Assembly: GCF_016881065.1 (NCBI RefSeq)
Contig: NZ_WXYN01000012.1
Location: 1 to 64,000, forward strand
Direction: 5' to 3'
Source of the DNA: Planococcus soli
GTDB taxonomy: Bacteria > Bacillota > Bacilli > Bacillales_A > Planococcaceae
Length of the DNA stretch: 64,000 nt
In this document: in pieces, positions 1 to 7,789 of the stretch
Layout of the letters: the number at the start of each line of letters is the position of its first letter
Numbering within the stretch: position 1 is the first letter of the stretch
Notes under the pieces: generated by a model
The model's database searches: none
Told to the model about the DNA's origin: nothing
The model's input: only the letters and a program-made list of their open reading frames with translations
Made by a program: the position numbers and the translations under genes

Positions 1-71
1 TAACTGCCATTCACTGCATTTTTTACTTGCCAAAAACATGTTGAAATAATATGCAACTTTTTAGTTTTCAT
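1..71 (-). CDS. tenI: 5' end of a TenI-like thiazole tautomerase (partial)
   Basis: Only the first 23 codons are in the window; the gene continues past the left edge. The ATG at 69-71 is preceded by a GGAGGGAAGGAG-type ribosome binding site. The visible N-terminus (MKTKKLHIIST, then CFWQVKNAVNG) resembles the first beta strand of Bacillales TenI, a thiamine-phosphate-synthase-fold enzyme that isomerises the thiazole phosphate tautomer. In Bacillus this gene opens a tenI-thiO-thiS-thiG-thiF operon. The TPP riboswitch just upstream on the same strand independently says that the gene belongs to thiamine metabolism. The exact family is inferred from few residues; another thi gene remains possible. 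Confidence 0.55.
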   Translation of the reverse strand, partial: MKTKKLHIISTCFWQVKNAVNGS

Positions 72-122
72 CTATTTTCTCCTTCCCTCCATTTCTAGTG
101 CATATAAAAATAACTACCAAAT

Positions 123-152
123 AAAAAACCACTCCAGCGATGGAGTGGTTTT
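123..152 (-). terminator. Attenuator terminator of the TPP riboswitch
   Basis: On the minus strand the stem CCACTCC / GGAGTGG with a short loop is followed by a run of T (complement of the A run at 124-129). It lies between the TPP aptamer and the thi gene start, which is the expected place for a ligand-controlled transcription terminator. Confidence 0.85.
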
Positions 153-185
153 GGTTATATTTTAGGAATAGATAAAATATATAGC

Positions 186-273
186 AACCACTTCCCTACG
201 CTAGTTTCAACTAGATCAGGTTCAAAGGGTCCGGATTGCTCCATCTCAGTCTTAAAAGACTCCCCTAGTGTTT
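186..273 (-). ncRNA. TPP riboswitch (THI element)
   Basis: The minus strand contains the hallmark aptamer segments in order: CTGAGATG, then ACCCTTTGAACCTGATCT, then GCGTAGGGAAGTGG. The ends AAACACT and AGTGGTT can close stem P1. The element senses thiamine pyrophosphate and in Bacillales usually acts by premature termination; here an intrinsic terminator follows at 123-152. It controls the thi operon that leaves the window on the left. Confidence 0.95.
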
Positions 274-293
274 TTATATTCAGTTTTCGGAAT

Positions 294-322
294 ATCTAAA
301 GTAAGCGTATCATCTCTCGCAA
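294..322 (-). promoter_or_regulatory. Candidate sigma-A promoter of the thiamine operon
   Basis: On the minus strand a TTGCGA -35 (317-322) and a TTAGAT -10 (294-299) are separated by 17 nt, placing the start site just before the TPP aptamer. It is recognised by eye from consensus and position only. Confidence 0.45.
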
Positions 323-370
323 GATTTATCCAGTTTATTCTAAATATTGTTAATTAAATATTGCCATTTA

Positions 371-454
371 TAAAAGTACACTTATACGAACAAAAGGAAA
401 GAAAGAAACCAAAGTTCTGCTTCATCCCTTCCTATAACGCTATGATATGTAAAC
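371..454 (+). repeat. A/B intergenic repeat, copy 1
   Basis: Arm A (371-391, TAAAAGTACACTTATACGAA core) and arm B (431-454, ending GATATGTAAAC) flank a region with weak GGAAAG / CTTCC complementarity. The copy sits between the DUF4829-like gene and the thiamine riboswitch. It is one of eight related whole or partial copies in the first 20 kb; see the findings for the family. Confidence 0.75.
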
Positions 455-616
455 CTATATCCTATTGAGATTAGGTTTTTAAAATTTATCGGGTAGCCTT
501 TAATGAATGATTTTTTTAATGAGGGACTGAGGCAGTAGAAAAACTCATTTAAAATGAATTTGTCTACAGACTTAGCTCAATTTCCAATCAGAAGTTTGAG
601 CTTTTTCAAATTCCAT

Positions 617-1048
617 TCAGTTTCCCCAGTCATCGACGCGCCACTTGCCGGAACGATCATCCCTAATTAGAATCCAGTTCCAATCGGTGTACAAAAAATC
701 AGGCTCAAAGCCGCTGTCGCCGCCTTTAGCATCTGTCTTAAGATTAGATGCCAGAACGATTACATTTTCTTTCTTTATTCCGTTTGATGAACCATGGCCA
801 TACTTCATATAATCTTTAACCACTCTGTCTGATTCTTCTTCCGTAAACCATAACTCTTTAAGTTCCACTCCCTTAAAATTCCTGACCTCTTTCTTTACAG
901 CTATTGCCGCGTTAGTTAACTCCTCATTGGAAAACTTCACAGACTCTCCCAAATTCACTTGCACATCAGTAGCTTTGCCGGATTGGCTGTAAAATACACT
1001 GGCTATCAATACCAAAACCAGACAAAGGACAAATAAAATCTTCTTCAT
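617..1048 (-). CDS. Secreted DUF4829-like protein
   Basis: This 143-residue protein has an N-terminal hydrophobic segment (residues about 3-20) that looks like a signal peptide or membrane anchor without a lipobox cysteine. The rest is soluble, with the motifs ELWFTEEES, ENVIVLASN and a C-terminal TDWNWILIRD...GKWRVDDWG. The W-rich end is typical of Bacillales DUF4829 proteins, whose function is unknown. A GGGGTGATC ribosome binding site precedes the ATG. It stands alone between repeat copy 1 and the orphan-gene block. The family call is from memory of the motif; the secreted nature is seen directly. Confidence 0.7.
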   Translation of the reverse strand: MKKILFVLCLVLVLIASVFYSQSGKATDVQVNLGESVKFSNEELTNAAIAVKKEVRNFKGVELKELWFTEEESDRVVKDYMKYGHGSSNGIKKENVIVLASNLKTDAKGGDSGFEPDFLYTDWNWILIRDDRSGKWRVDDWGN

Positions 1049-1404
1049 ATGATCACCCCATTATTTATTTTCAGACACTTGTATGTATTAGATATCGTGA
1101 ATGACCTGAAACTGGCTCGTTCTCATTCATCTTAGATATTGGTTTAGCAGTTCTGCCGAATTTCAAAGTCACTTATTTTCCCGTAATCTGCACACCTTAA
1201 ATCGTGCTATTCCATTATCCATCATGGATAGGTATGTCTCTAAATTAAGAACATCTTGGTGAATTTCAGTTTCTCCCCCTGGATATCGAATGAATCATCA
1301 TGATAGATAAACTGCACTCATTAAGGAGTAATTTTTGAATGTATCATTTTTTCTTGCAAATGTAGTTTTCCTCTGTTTTCGTCGGAAAGATGATGAGATA
1401 CAGA
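1049..1404. other. Gene-poor stretch with a decayed-looking reading frame
   Basis: No convincing gene is visible. A minus-strand open segment of 41 codons (1169-1294, reading YPGGETEIHQDVLNLETY near its start) ends in a stop, has no start codon or ribosome site at its 5' end, and may be a remnant of a former gene. The sequence TTTTTGAATGTATC at 1332-1345 recurs at 1405-1418 as the left arm of the first palindrome. Confidence 0.4.
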
Positions 1405-1409
1405 TTTTT

Positions 1410-1441
1410 GAATGTATCTTCCTTAGTATTAAGTTACATTC
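1410..1441. repeat. GAATGTAACTTA palindrome, copy 1
   Basis: Left arm GAATGTATCTT and right arm AAGTTACATTC form an imperfect inverted repeat with a 10-nt centre. It lies about 40 nt beyond the stop codon of the 80-residue orphan gene. It is the first of four copies between 1.4 and 3.35 kb. Confidence 0.7.
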
Positions 1442-1479
1442 ACATTTAACAAAAAGTCTCGAAAAATGGTTCTTAAAGG

Positions 1480-1719
1480 TCAGTAACTCGGAGAGTAGAT
1501 TCTGCCGGTATCCGTATCCAAGACAAAATCGACTTCTATATCCTCTGAATACGGAAGTTGATCAAAGTTATGAAGCCGGCAAAACACATTGGCAAAGTCA
1601 CGAGTCTCAGAAGTTAATTGGTCTGCTTGTCGATACATCTGCCTCAATTGCTGCTTGGAACATTTTTTACCGGTCAATAAGGCTTGGTTGAAGTAACCGT
1701 CAATTTCAATAATCATCAT
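1480..1719 (-). CDS. Small orphan protein
   Basis: The protein is about 79 residues, starting MMIIEIDGYFNQALLTGKKC, with a middle that reads as amphipathic helix (KQQLRQMYRQADQLTSETRDF) and an acidic C-terminal part (SEDIEVDFVLDTDTGRIY). No membrane segment or known catalytic motif is visible. A GTG six bases upstream is an alternative start, and no strong ribosome site is seen for either, so the start is uncertain. The gene is the last of three consecutive minus-strand orphans separated by GAATGTAACTTA palindromes. I do not recognise a family. Confidence 0.55.
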   Translation of the reverse strand: MMIIEIDGYFNQALLTGKKCSKQQLRQMYRQADQLTSETRDFANVFCRLHNFDQLPYSEDIEVDFVLDTDTGRIYSPSY

Positions 1720-1812
1720 GATCACGGCTGGTTGCTAACCAGCTATATAGCTTAAATTTTCAATACTTTCCTTTTTCCTATGTTATTAGAATTAAGATAA
1801 ATCAAGTACTTC

Positions 1813-1844
1813 TAATGTAACTTAATTGCTAATAAGTTATATTC
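1813..1844. repeat. GAATGTAACTTA palindrome, copy 2
   Basis: TAATGTAACTTA and TAAGTTATATTC are inverted around a short AT-rich centre. The element lies between the 80-residue and 255-residue orphan genes, about 50 nt beyond the stop codon of the latter. Confidence 0.75.
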
Positions 1845-1896
1845 AAACTCCGATTTATAATTCTATCCAATTTTTTTCGGGTATTTGACTTTATAA

Positions 1897-2667
1897 CTAA
1901 CGGTTCACGATTGGTTTGTAAACCTGTACTTCATGTTCCGAAACAACCAGAAATAAATACTCATGGTGAGAAAAAATCGCTCTGGTAGTATAGGCGAACG
2001 CTCCAGGATATTCCGAAACCTGTCCCGTTGTTTCAAATTCCCATAACCACAGCTTATTTTCTTCAAGAAACACCCCGAAATGATAGGTAAGGTTAAACGC
2101 GATGACATTGCCTGTATCAAAAGGAACGTCCATTGTTCTTTCTTTTTTTAGCTGCGCGTCTAAGAAGAACAGCTCATTGGTATCCATACTAAAACCCAGG
2201 CAGGCATATGGCTTATAACGAGCAAAAAGAGACTCATATAAAAGCTGGTTCTGGATAGCGATGTCGTAGTAGGATTCTGGCTGCTGAAAAGGCGCAGCAT
2301 AATTGAGTCTGTTTTTCCCAATTTTTTCTCCAAATACCCCCTCATCGCCATAACTACACAGCACGCCTTGTCGATAAGGGAATAATTCAAAGACATCGGT
2401 GCCGACTTCGCATTCAAAAACAAATTTCCCTATCAGGGTATAAAAAGATAAGGTCGTGTGGTTCAAGAGACAAAAATGCTCTTTTGTAAAACGAATTTTA
2501 TGGAATCCAGTTGGGCCAGTAAAAATTGTTTCGCCGTCTAACTGGACCATATTTTCACCCTTACCTTTCAAAAGAACGATGACGTGGTCTTTTTTACAAT
2601 CGGCATCAATAATAGGCCACTGGGTACTGCTGAAAAGCGTTTCTTCTTTCAAATACATCAAGATCAT
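1897..2667 (-). CDS. Orphan protein, possibly beta-propeller-like
   Basis: This protein of about 255 residues consists of repeated short stretches with beta-strand character (for example HVIVLLKGKGENMVQLDG, LLNHTTLSFYTLIGKF, FGVFLEENKLWLWEFET, YLFLVVSEHEVQVYKP). The pattern of a hydrophobic strand, a turn and a W or F recalls WD/YVTN-type propeller blades, but no repeat is clear enough to assign. There is no signal peptide or membrane segment. The start used includes two extra residues before MYLKEE; either ATG is possible. It sits between palindrome copies 2 and 3. Function is unknown. Confidence 0.65.
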   Translation of the reverse strand: MILMYLKEETLFSSTQWPIIDADCKKDHVIVLLKGKGENMVQLDGETIFTGPTGFHKIRFTKEHFCLLNHTTLSFYTLIGKFVFECEVGTDVFELFPYRQGVLCSYGDEGVFGEKIGKNRLNYAAPFQQPESYYDIAIQNQLLYESLFARYKPYACLGFSMDTNELFFLDAQLKKERTMDVPFDTGNVIAFNLTYHFGVFLEENKLWLWEFETTGQVSEYPGAFAYTTRAIFSHHEYLFLVVSEHEVQVYKPIVNR

Positions 2668-2742
2668 GTCCCTTCAATTCAGGAATTAGGCAGCGCATTT
2701 ACAATATTTCCATCTGCTTTTATAGTTACCATCACGGGTTTT

Positions 2743-2774
2743 AAATGTTACTTAATTCACAATAAGTTACATTC
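2743..2774. repeat. GAATGTAACTTA palindrome, copy 3
   Basis: AAATGTTACTTA and TAAGTTACATTC are inverted around ATTCACAA. It separates the 255-residue and 147-residue orphan genes and lies about 45 nt beyond the stop codon of the latter. Confidence 0.75.
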
Positions 2775-2817
2775 ATTTATCTGAACAGACATCTTAAAAC
2801 ACTCTGATTGCACTCAC

Positions 2818-3261
2818 TCATTCGACCATGTATAAATATAAAATTTCGTATCCATCAGGCGTTTTCATTAAAAGCGATTTTCGCTGACTAAAAATCAGGC
2901 CTATTGTTTCTTCTACATCTCCTGCCGATAAACTGGTGGTATCGAAAGAATTTGGCAAGAATACAAAGTACTCTCCGGCAAATCTTCCCCATAAATTTCT
3001 GATGATTTTTCGATCCTTAAATTTCACTTCTTTGCTAACAAGGTTAGAAGCATCCGGATTATCTTTCGTTCTTTTAAACCAACCGATCTGAAATGATTCT
3101 TCCTCTTCATACAGCTCTTTAACCAATTCTACTAACATTTCGATGAAAGGTTCTTCTGGCAGTTCAAGCTCGGTCGTAAGGGATACTTCTAATTTGGCTC
3201 TCAATCGGAATGCGGGATCCAAATTCAATATATCCAAAAAAGCAGCCCATCCATTCTCCAT
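2818..3261 (-). CDS. Orphan acidic protein
   Basis: The reading frame is open to 3336, but the ATG at 3261 (MENGWAAFLDILNLDP) has a textbook GGGAGGAAAG ribosome site, giving 147 residues. The longer version would translate through palindrome copy 4, which is unlikely. The protein is acidic and soluble, with a helical stretch EMLVELVKELYEEEESF and a C-terminal beta-rich part ending YEILYLYMVE. No catalytic motif or known domain is recognised. It is the first gene of the palindrome-punctuated orphan trio on the minus strand. Confidence 0.65.
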   Translation of the reverse strand: MENGWAAFLDILNLDPAFRLRAKLEVSLTTELELPEEPFIEMLVELVKELYEEEESFQIGWFKRTKDNPDASNLVSKEVKFKDRKIIRNLWGRFAGEYFVFLPNSFDTTSLSAGDVEETIGLIFSQRKSLLMKTPDGYEILYLYMVE

Positions 3262-3299
3262 CAATCTTTCCTCCCTTGATTTGTTAGCTCGATATACTT

Positions 3300-3331
3300 G
3301 AATGTAACTTATCTGCACTTTTGTTACATTC
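3300..3331. repeat. GAATGTAACTTA palindrome, copy 4
   Basis: GAATGTAACTT and the inverted GTTACATTC surround a TATCTGCACTTTT centre. It lies just upstream of the 147-residue orphan gene and is the right-hand boundary of the palindrome-bearing block. Confidence 0.75.
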
Positions 3332-3466
3332 ACCAATGCGAAATTCTTAGCCTTATACCAGTCTTAATCTTGTAATAAGCAAGGTCGAATACGGTTGTAA
3401 CGTAAGACTGGTTTTCTTTCTTACTTTTTCATGAATTGAGTAGCAATAAACTTGATTAATTCTTTT

Positions 3467-3985
3467 TTACAAAGGAGTTTTTTCATTTTCCCACAGATAA
3501 TGTACCAACGTCATCATTTCCCCGTTCATTTCGAATTCTTCTTCGCCCATCCCAATTTTCTTAAACCCATTTCTTTCTAACACCTTTTGCGATGCGTGGT
3601 TAACAGTCATAGTCTTCCCACGTATTTGTCTCATACTTAAATTAGCTTTTAATAGTAGTTTTAATGCCTGATTCCCAATTCCCTGTCCCACATATGTTGC
3701 TCCTACTCTAAATCCAATGTCTGCTATATTATCTTTCTTATCAATATCAACCAAGTTGACTCTTCCTACAATTTCTCCAGCATCATTTGTGATCAGATAA
3801 AAATAAGAAAGTCCCTTCTCTTGTTCTTTCAGCAATTCTTGATGTCTTCTTATAAATGCTTTGAAAGTGTAGTAATCGTCTCCTCGACTTGGAACCATCT
3901 TTTCAAAAAACCACCGATTTTCAGACTCAAACTTAAATAACGCTTCTGCATCGACTTCTCGTAATAAATTTAAAAATATTTCCAT
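3467..3985 (-). CDS. GNAT N-acetyltransferase (RimJ/RimL-like)
   Basis: The protein of about 172 residues has a GNAT fold. A central strand DNIADIGFRV is followed by the acetyl-CoA pyrophosphate loop (VGQGIGNQA) and a late NHASQKVLERNGFKKIG segment, as in RimJ/RimL-type enzymes that acetylate N-terminal amines or small molecules. The substrate is unknown. The reading frame opens with a TTG, but the in-frame ATG at 3985 with AAAGGGTTGGG upstream is the better start. It lies alone between the orphan trio and repeat copy 2. Confidence 0.85.
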   Translation of the reverse strand: MEIFLNLLREVDAEALFKFESENRWFFEKMVPSRGDDYYTFKAFIRRHQELLKEQEKGLSYFYLITNDAGEIVGRVNLVDIDKKDNIADIGFRVGATYVGQGIGNQALKLLLKANLSMRQIRGKTMTVNHASQKVLERNGFKKIGMGEEEFEMNGEMMTLVHYLWENEKTPL

Positions 3986-4098
3986 AGATGACCCAACCCT
4001 TTTCAAGTAGTGGATTTACTCACTTCTCTCATTATACCAATAATATCCATTCTGCTCGAATATAAATGGGCTTCTGAAATCCGATTTCTTTAGAAAAG

Positions 4099-4188
4099 CG
4101 TCAGTAAAAGTACACTTACATGAACGAAAAAAGGAAGAGACATTCTATTAAGTCTCTTCCCTGCCGATAATCCCTCATATGTTAACTA
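4099..4188 (+). repeat. A/B intergenic repeat, copy 2
   Basis: This is the clearest copy. Arm A (4099-4127, with GTAAAAGTACACTTA) is followed by a near-perfect hairpin (GGAAGAGAC ... AGTCTCTTCC, 4132-4160) and arm B (4161-4188, GCCGATAATCCCTCATATGT then TAACTA). It sits upstream of the GNAT gene. Confidence 0.85.
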
Positions 4189-4344
4189 CTTAATCCAAAA
4201 TAGAAGGTGTTGACCTATAAATTTTTATATTCAATGCTGATAATGAAGTATTTAAGTTCAATCTTTAAAATACGCCCATCACAAGAAGAATATTGTCCGG
4301 TATGAATTAATCATGACAGCTTCTTGTAATACGAAAGCAGTGAA

Positions 4345-4396
4345 ACTAAAAAAGATGACACTGTTACAGTGGTAAACCCACATTATCAGTGTCATC
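4345..4396 (-). terminator. Terminator of the tartrate-dehydratase-like gene
   Basis: On the minus strand GATGACACTG and CAGTGTCATC form a 10-bp stem followed by TTTTTTAGTTT. It lies about 90 nt beyond the stop codon at 4485. The stretch 4189-4344 between it and repeat copy 2 shows no gene. Confidence 0.75.
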
Positions 4397-4484
4397 GTAT
4401 TGGAATAAAGACTTGAGTGTCCTTTCTTCTTAAATTGTTCAAAAATTAGGGCTCATTTTAAAAATCCATTGTTTTTGTCATGTA

Positions 4485-5648
4485 TTATTCAGCCACCGAA
4501 CGAAGCAATTTAATTAACGGTGCTTTTGTTTCAAAACCTATTCCTGGAACGTCAGGCAAACCCACATAGCCATCTACAACCGGAATATCATCGGCAAATC
4601 CTCCGAATGGTTCAAAAATTCCCGGATAAGACTCATTGCCTCCTAGACCCAATCCTGCTGCAATATTCAGCGACAATTGATGCCCACCATGTGGAATGCA
4701 ACGGCGAGAAGACCATCCGTGTTCCTTTAACATATCCAATATTCTCATATACTCCACAAGTCCATAACTTAATGCACAGTCAAATTGCAGATAATCCCGA
4801 TCTGGCCTCATGCCCCCGTATCGAATGAGGTTTCTGGCATCCTGCATAGAAAAGAGGTTTTCTCCAGTTGCCATCGGATTTTTATAATGCTTGGAAAGCT
4901 CCGCCTGAAGCTCATAATCCAACGGATCTCCTACTTCTTCATACCAAAACAAATTATAGGGCTCTAACTTTTCTGCATATCGGATCGCTGTCTCCAGATC
5001 AAATCGGCCATTTACATCTACCGCCAAAGATTGGCCAGATGGCACCACTTTTAGTACAGCTTCAATTCTTCGAAGGTCTTCTTCTAAACCGTTTCCAATT
5101 TTCATTTTCACCACTGAATATCCTAGGTCCAGATAGCCTTTCATTTCTTCTTGGAGCATTTTATCGTCTTTTCCTGGCTGGTAATAGCCGCCTGCCGCAT
5201 AAACAAATACTTTATCGTCCGGCTTTCCATCCCCATAACGTTCAGCCAGCAGTTGATAAAGCGGCTTCTCTTCTATTTTTGCAACGGCGTCCCAAATTGC
5301 CATATCAAGAGTTCCCACCGCCACCGACCGTTCCCCGTGGCCGCCTGGTTTTTCGCCTGTCATCAAGATATCCCAGATTTTATGAGGATCAAAATTGGAC
5401 CCCTCATCGTTTAGAATATCGTTTGTTTCCGCTTCTAATAAACGAGGGATAAACCGTTCATGAAGCAGTCCGCTTGGAGCATACCGGCCATTTGAATTGA
5501 AGCCATATCCTATAACCCTTTTGCCGTTTTTAAATACATCTGTGATGATTGCTACGACAGAAACAGTCATTTTAGAAAAATCAATATAAGCATTGCTTAT
5601 ACTCGATTTAATAGGTACTGCTTTTTCTTTGATATCGATTATTTTCAT
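4485..5648 (-). CDS. D-tartrate dehydratase-like enolase-superfamily enzyme
   Basis: This 387-residue protein belongs to the mandelate racemase branch of the enolase superfamily and closely resembles D(-)-tartrate dehydratase TarD. Family landmarks are all present: the 20s-loop-to-barrel motif NSNGRYAPSG, EKPGGHGERS, the general base pair K181-x-K183 (KMKIG), metal ligands D211 (VDVNGRFD), E237 (WYEEVGDP) and E263 (TGENLFS), and H320 (IPHGGHQ). It should dehydrate a tartrate-like acid sugar to an oxaloacetate-type product in the cytoplasm. The start at 5648 is set by GGGAGG upstream; the longer frame merely reads through that site. The neighbouring GntR gene is the likely regulator. Confidence 0.85.
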   Translation of the reverse strand: MKIIDIKEKAVPIKSSISNAYIDFSKMTVSVVAIITDVFKNGKRVIGYGFNSNGRYAPSGLLHERFIPRLLEAETNDILNDEGSNFDPHKIWDILMTGEKPGGHGERSVAVGTLDMAIWDAVAKIEEKPLYQLLAERYGDGKPDDKVFVYAAGGYYQPGKDDKMLQEEMKGYLDLGYSVVKMKIGNGLEEDLRRIEAVLKVVPSGQSLAVDVNGRFDLETAIRYAEKLEPYNLFWYEEVGDPLDYELQAELSKHYKNPMATGENLFSMQDARNLIRYGGMRPDRDYLQFDCALSYGLVEYMRILDMLKEHGWSSRRCIPHGGHQLSLNIAAGLGLGGNESYPGIFEPFGGFADDIPVVDGYVGLPDVPGIGFETKAPLIKLLRSVAE

Positions 5649-5782
5649 CCTTAAACCTCCCATTTAGTAGTTATTATCTTCTTAAAGAGTAATCAATAAA
5701 TTCATTAATGTCAATTTAAATACTTTAATTAATAAAAATAACGTAAATATTCATTTAATAAATTTTTTAAATAATACTCATA

Positions 5783-5814
5783 TAAAAAAGACGCTTCTTG
5801 TTTAAGAAACGTCT
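5783..5814 (-). terminator. Terminator after the GntR regulator
   Basis: On the minus strand AGACGTTTCTT and AAGAAGCGTCT form a stem followed directly by TTTTTTATATG. It separates the regulator transcript from the dehydratase gene, so the latter must have its own promoter. Confidence 0.85.
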
Positions 5815-5818
5815 GACA

Positions 5819-6565
5819 TTATTTTTTCATCTTATTCGTGGCATTTGTTGGCTTACTTTCGATAATCTCTAAGATTTCTTTTCCTCCACGATGCCTGTGG
5901 GAATACATGAGGAGTTGAGCTGCTTTGCTGTCTTGAGCGCGCATTGCAGCCACTATCGCCCGATGTTCCATAATGGACCGAATAGGAAGCTCTCGCTGAT
6001 TAATGGTAAACAATCTAGCTCGATATAATTGATCAGAATGACTATGTATTATATTTTGCAGCCGTTCATTCTGGGAATACTCAACGATTAAATTATGAAA
6101 TTGATCATCTACATCTGTATAGGCCTTTAAATTGTTTTTAGTCAGATGTTTTTCTTGAAGCGTAATAAGGGAATCCAGAATTCCGAGATGCTCTTCGTCA
6201 ATATTTAATGTGGCTAACTCAGCAGCTACTCCATCAAGAGCTTCAGCTATTTGACAAATTTGCTCAATATTTTCTTTTATGATTGGTTCAACACTCAACC
6301 CTTTTCTTGGAATTAACCGAATCCAGCGATCCATCTCCAATCGGATTAATGCTTCACGAACAGGCGTGCGGCTCATTTCTAGCATCTCGATGATTTCACG
6401 TTCCAAAAAAGCTTCATTAGGTTGAAGCTGCAGATTCCGAATCGCTTTTTTAATAATCATATAGGCCTGCTGTGGTAAACGGTCTTCCTTTGCTTCTTCT
6501 TTATATAGCAATAAGGTCTTTTTTAAAGCAGTGTTATCACTGCTTCGTCTATCTTTTTCTTTCAT
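5819..6565 (-). CDS. GntR-family regulator, FadR/FCD type
   Basis: The protein of about 248 residues has an N-terminal winged helix (PQQAYMIIKKAIRNLQLQP...MLEMSRTPVREALIRLE) and a C-terminal all-helical FCD ligand domain with the metal-binding pattern D...H...H (DDQFHNLIV, HRAIVAAM). Such repressors often sense sugar acids, which fits the tartrate-dehydratase-like gene next door (inference). The ATG at 6565 with GGTGAG upstream is preferred over the TTG at 6577. The tail is basic and lysine-rich. The 434-nt gap to the AraC gene holds only a degenerate arm B. Confidence 0.88.
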   Translation of the reverse strand: MKEKDRRSSDNTALKKTLLLYKEEAKEDRLPQQAYMIIKKAIRNLQLQPNEAFLEREIIEMLEMSRTPVREALIRLEMDRWIRLIPRKGLSVEPIIKENIEQICQIAEALDGVAAELATLNIDEEHLGILDSLITLQEKHLTKNNLKAYTDVDDQFHNLIVEYSQNERLQNIIHSHSDQLYRARLFTINQRELPIRSIMEHRAIVAAMRAQDSKAAQLLMYSHRHRGGKEILEIIESKPTNATNKMKK

Positions 6566-6760
6566 CAGACTCACCAAATTTCAATTTATTAAAAGTGCAG
6601 ATTTTATATAAATTATAGCAGATACCGGCCTAAATGACCGCGGTTTTACTAGTAACTCTTATGTTGTTATAAAACGTTTTATGAAAAATAATTCCGGTTT
6701 GGTATCTTCTTTAGCAGGACCTGCGCTAGTATTCGCCTCTTCTCTCTACGTATTCAATAA

Positions 6761-6783
6761 GCTTCTGATGATATGTAAACTGG
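6761..6783 (+). repeat. A/B intergenic repeat, copy 3 (arm B remnant)
   Basis: GCTTCTGATGATATGTAAAC matches arm B with an internal deletion of about six bases. No arm A or hairpin is visible beside it. It lies in the divergent gap between the GntR and AraC genes, which otherwise shows only AT-rich promoter-like sequence. Confidence 0.5.
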
Positions 6784-6999
6784 TATTTGGAAAATTGTAA
6801 AACGAATGAGATTCGCATTATTTAATTCATTTCTAAGAAACAATTTCTATTTCTATACGCGCTAAGAACGTTTCAGGTTTAGATGAATTCAATAATCTCA
6901 CTTTCTCCTGCTTTATATGGTAATCTCTTATTAATTAAAAAGAAAAGATTAATACCTCTCGTTAATCCGATTTCACACTATAAGATTAGGAGGAGAAAA

Positions 7000-7701
7000 A
7001 TGAATTTGTTAGACCGTGTACTATGTGAAAAAAGAACGTACACGAGACAGTTCGCTACGCATCAGCATGAGTACGGACAGTTTCTTTTTCCCTTGGAGGG
7101 TTCTTTGGATATCAAGACAGAAGGGCAAGAGATCAATCTGAATACGGATTATTGTTTCTACCTGCCCCCTCACTTAGGACATGACTACCGGTCCCGAGAT
7201 CGGAATGAATTTTTGATTTTGGACATTCCAACACATTACTTGCCTGAGCATACAGAAAATATGTATATCCATTTGGATAATCAGTGGTCGGCTATCCGTT
7301 ATTTGTTGCTGGAAGAGGCAAAGAATTCGGATACCCCTTCTTCCTTGGTGAATTTAGTCCGTTATGTTGTCGGGAAACTCCAAACCTCAAATCCGGCATC
7401 GATTGACTATATCCATAACCATTTCAAAGAATCTATCAAGTTGGAGACTTTAGCGGCGATCGAACATTATCACCCTGTCTATTATTCAGCCTGGTTCAAG
7501 AAAAGAACAGGAAAAAGCGTGAAACATTATATAGCCGAACTGCGGATGCAGGAAGCAAAAAACCTCCTGGTATCCACCAGCTGGTCCATGTCAAAAATCA
7601 GTGAAGAATTGGGCTTTGAGAATTCTTCCTCGTTTACCAGATGGTTCGGAAATAGCGAAGGAGTAGCGCCACAGAAGTACCGCATTCTTAATAATGGATA
7701 A
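7000..7701 (+). CDS. AraC-family transcriptional regulator
   Basis: The protein of 233 residues has an N-terminal cupin-like sensor domain (HQHEYGQFLFPLEGSLDI, YLPPHLGHDYRS) and a C-terminal pair of helix-turn-helix motifs (LETLAAIEHYHPVYYSAWFK and SKISEELGFENSSSFTRWF, then APQKYR). The frame is open from 6883, but GGAGGAG directly upstream of the ATG at 7000 decides the start. It precedes an EamA exporter in the same direction, separated by a terminator. The natural target is probably that exporter (inference). Confidence 0.88.
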   Translation: MNLLDRVLCEKRTYTRQFATHQHEYGQFLFPLEGSLDIKTEGQEINLNTDYCFYLPPHLGHDYRSRDRNEFLILDIPTHYLPEHTENMYIHLDNQWSAIRYLLLEEAKNSDTPSSLVNLVRYVVGKLQTSNPASIDYIHNHFKESIKLETLAAIEHYHPVYYSAWFKKRTGKSVKHYIAELRMQEAKNLLVSTSWSMSKISEELGFENSSSFTRWFGNSEGVAPQKYRILNNG

Positions 7702-7767
7702 AAAGGACATTAAACTCGGCAAAGAAAATTCTTAGGAATTTTTCTAAAATGAGTTTAATGTCCTTTT
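7700..7767 (+). terminator. Terminator between AraC regulator and exporter
   Basis: A long stem AAAAGGACATTAAACTC / GAGTTTAATGTCCTTTT encloses about 33 nt and is followed by TTTTATCTTT. It starts at the stop codon of the AraC gene. Confidence 0.75.
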
Positions 7768-7789
7768 ATCTTTAGAGTGAGGTGAGCAA

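Noticed and set aside
1169-1294. Minus-strand open segment (YPGGETEIHQDVLNLETY...)
   Set aside because: It looks somewhat protein-like but has no start codon, no ribosome site and no identifiable family; kept only as a possible remnant.
1335-1691. 118-codon plus-strand open frame
   Set aside because: It spans a palindrome and overlaps the small orphan gene antisense; composition is not protein-like and there is no domain. The minus-strand gene is preferred, though with modest confidence.
4868-5452. 194-codon plus-strand open frame
   Set aside because: It is antisense to the tartrate-dehydratase-like gene, whose catalytic residues are all present on the other strand.
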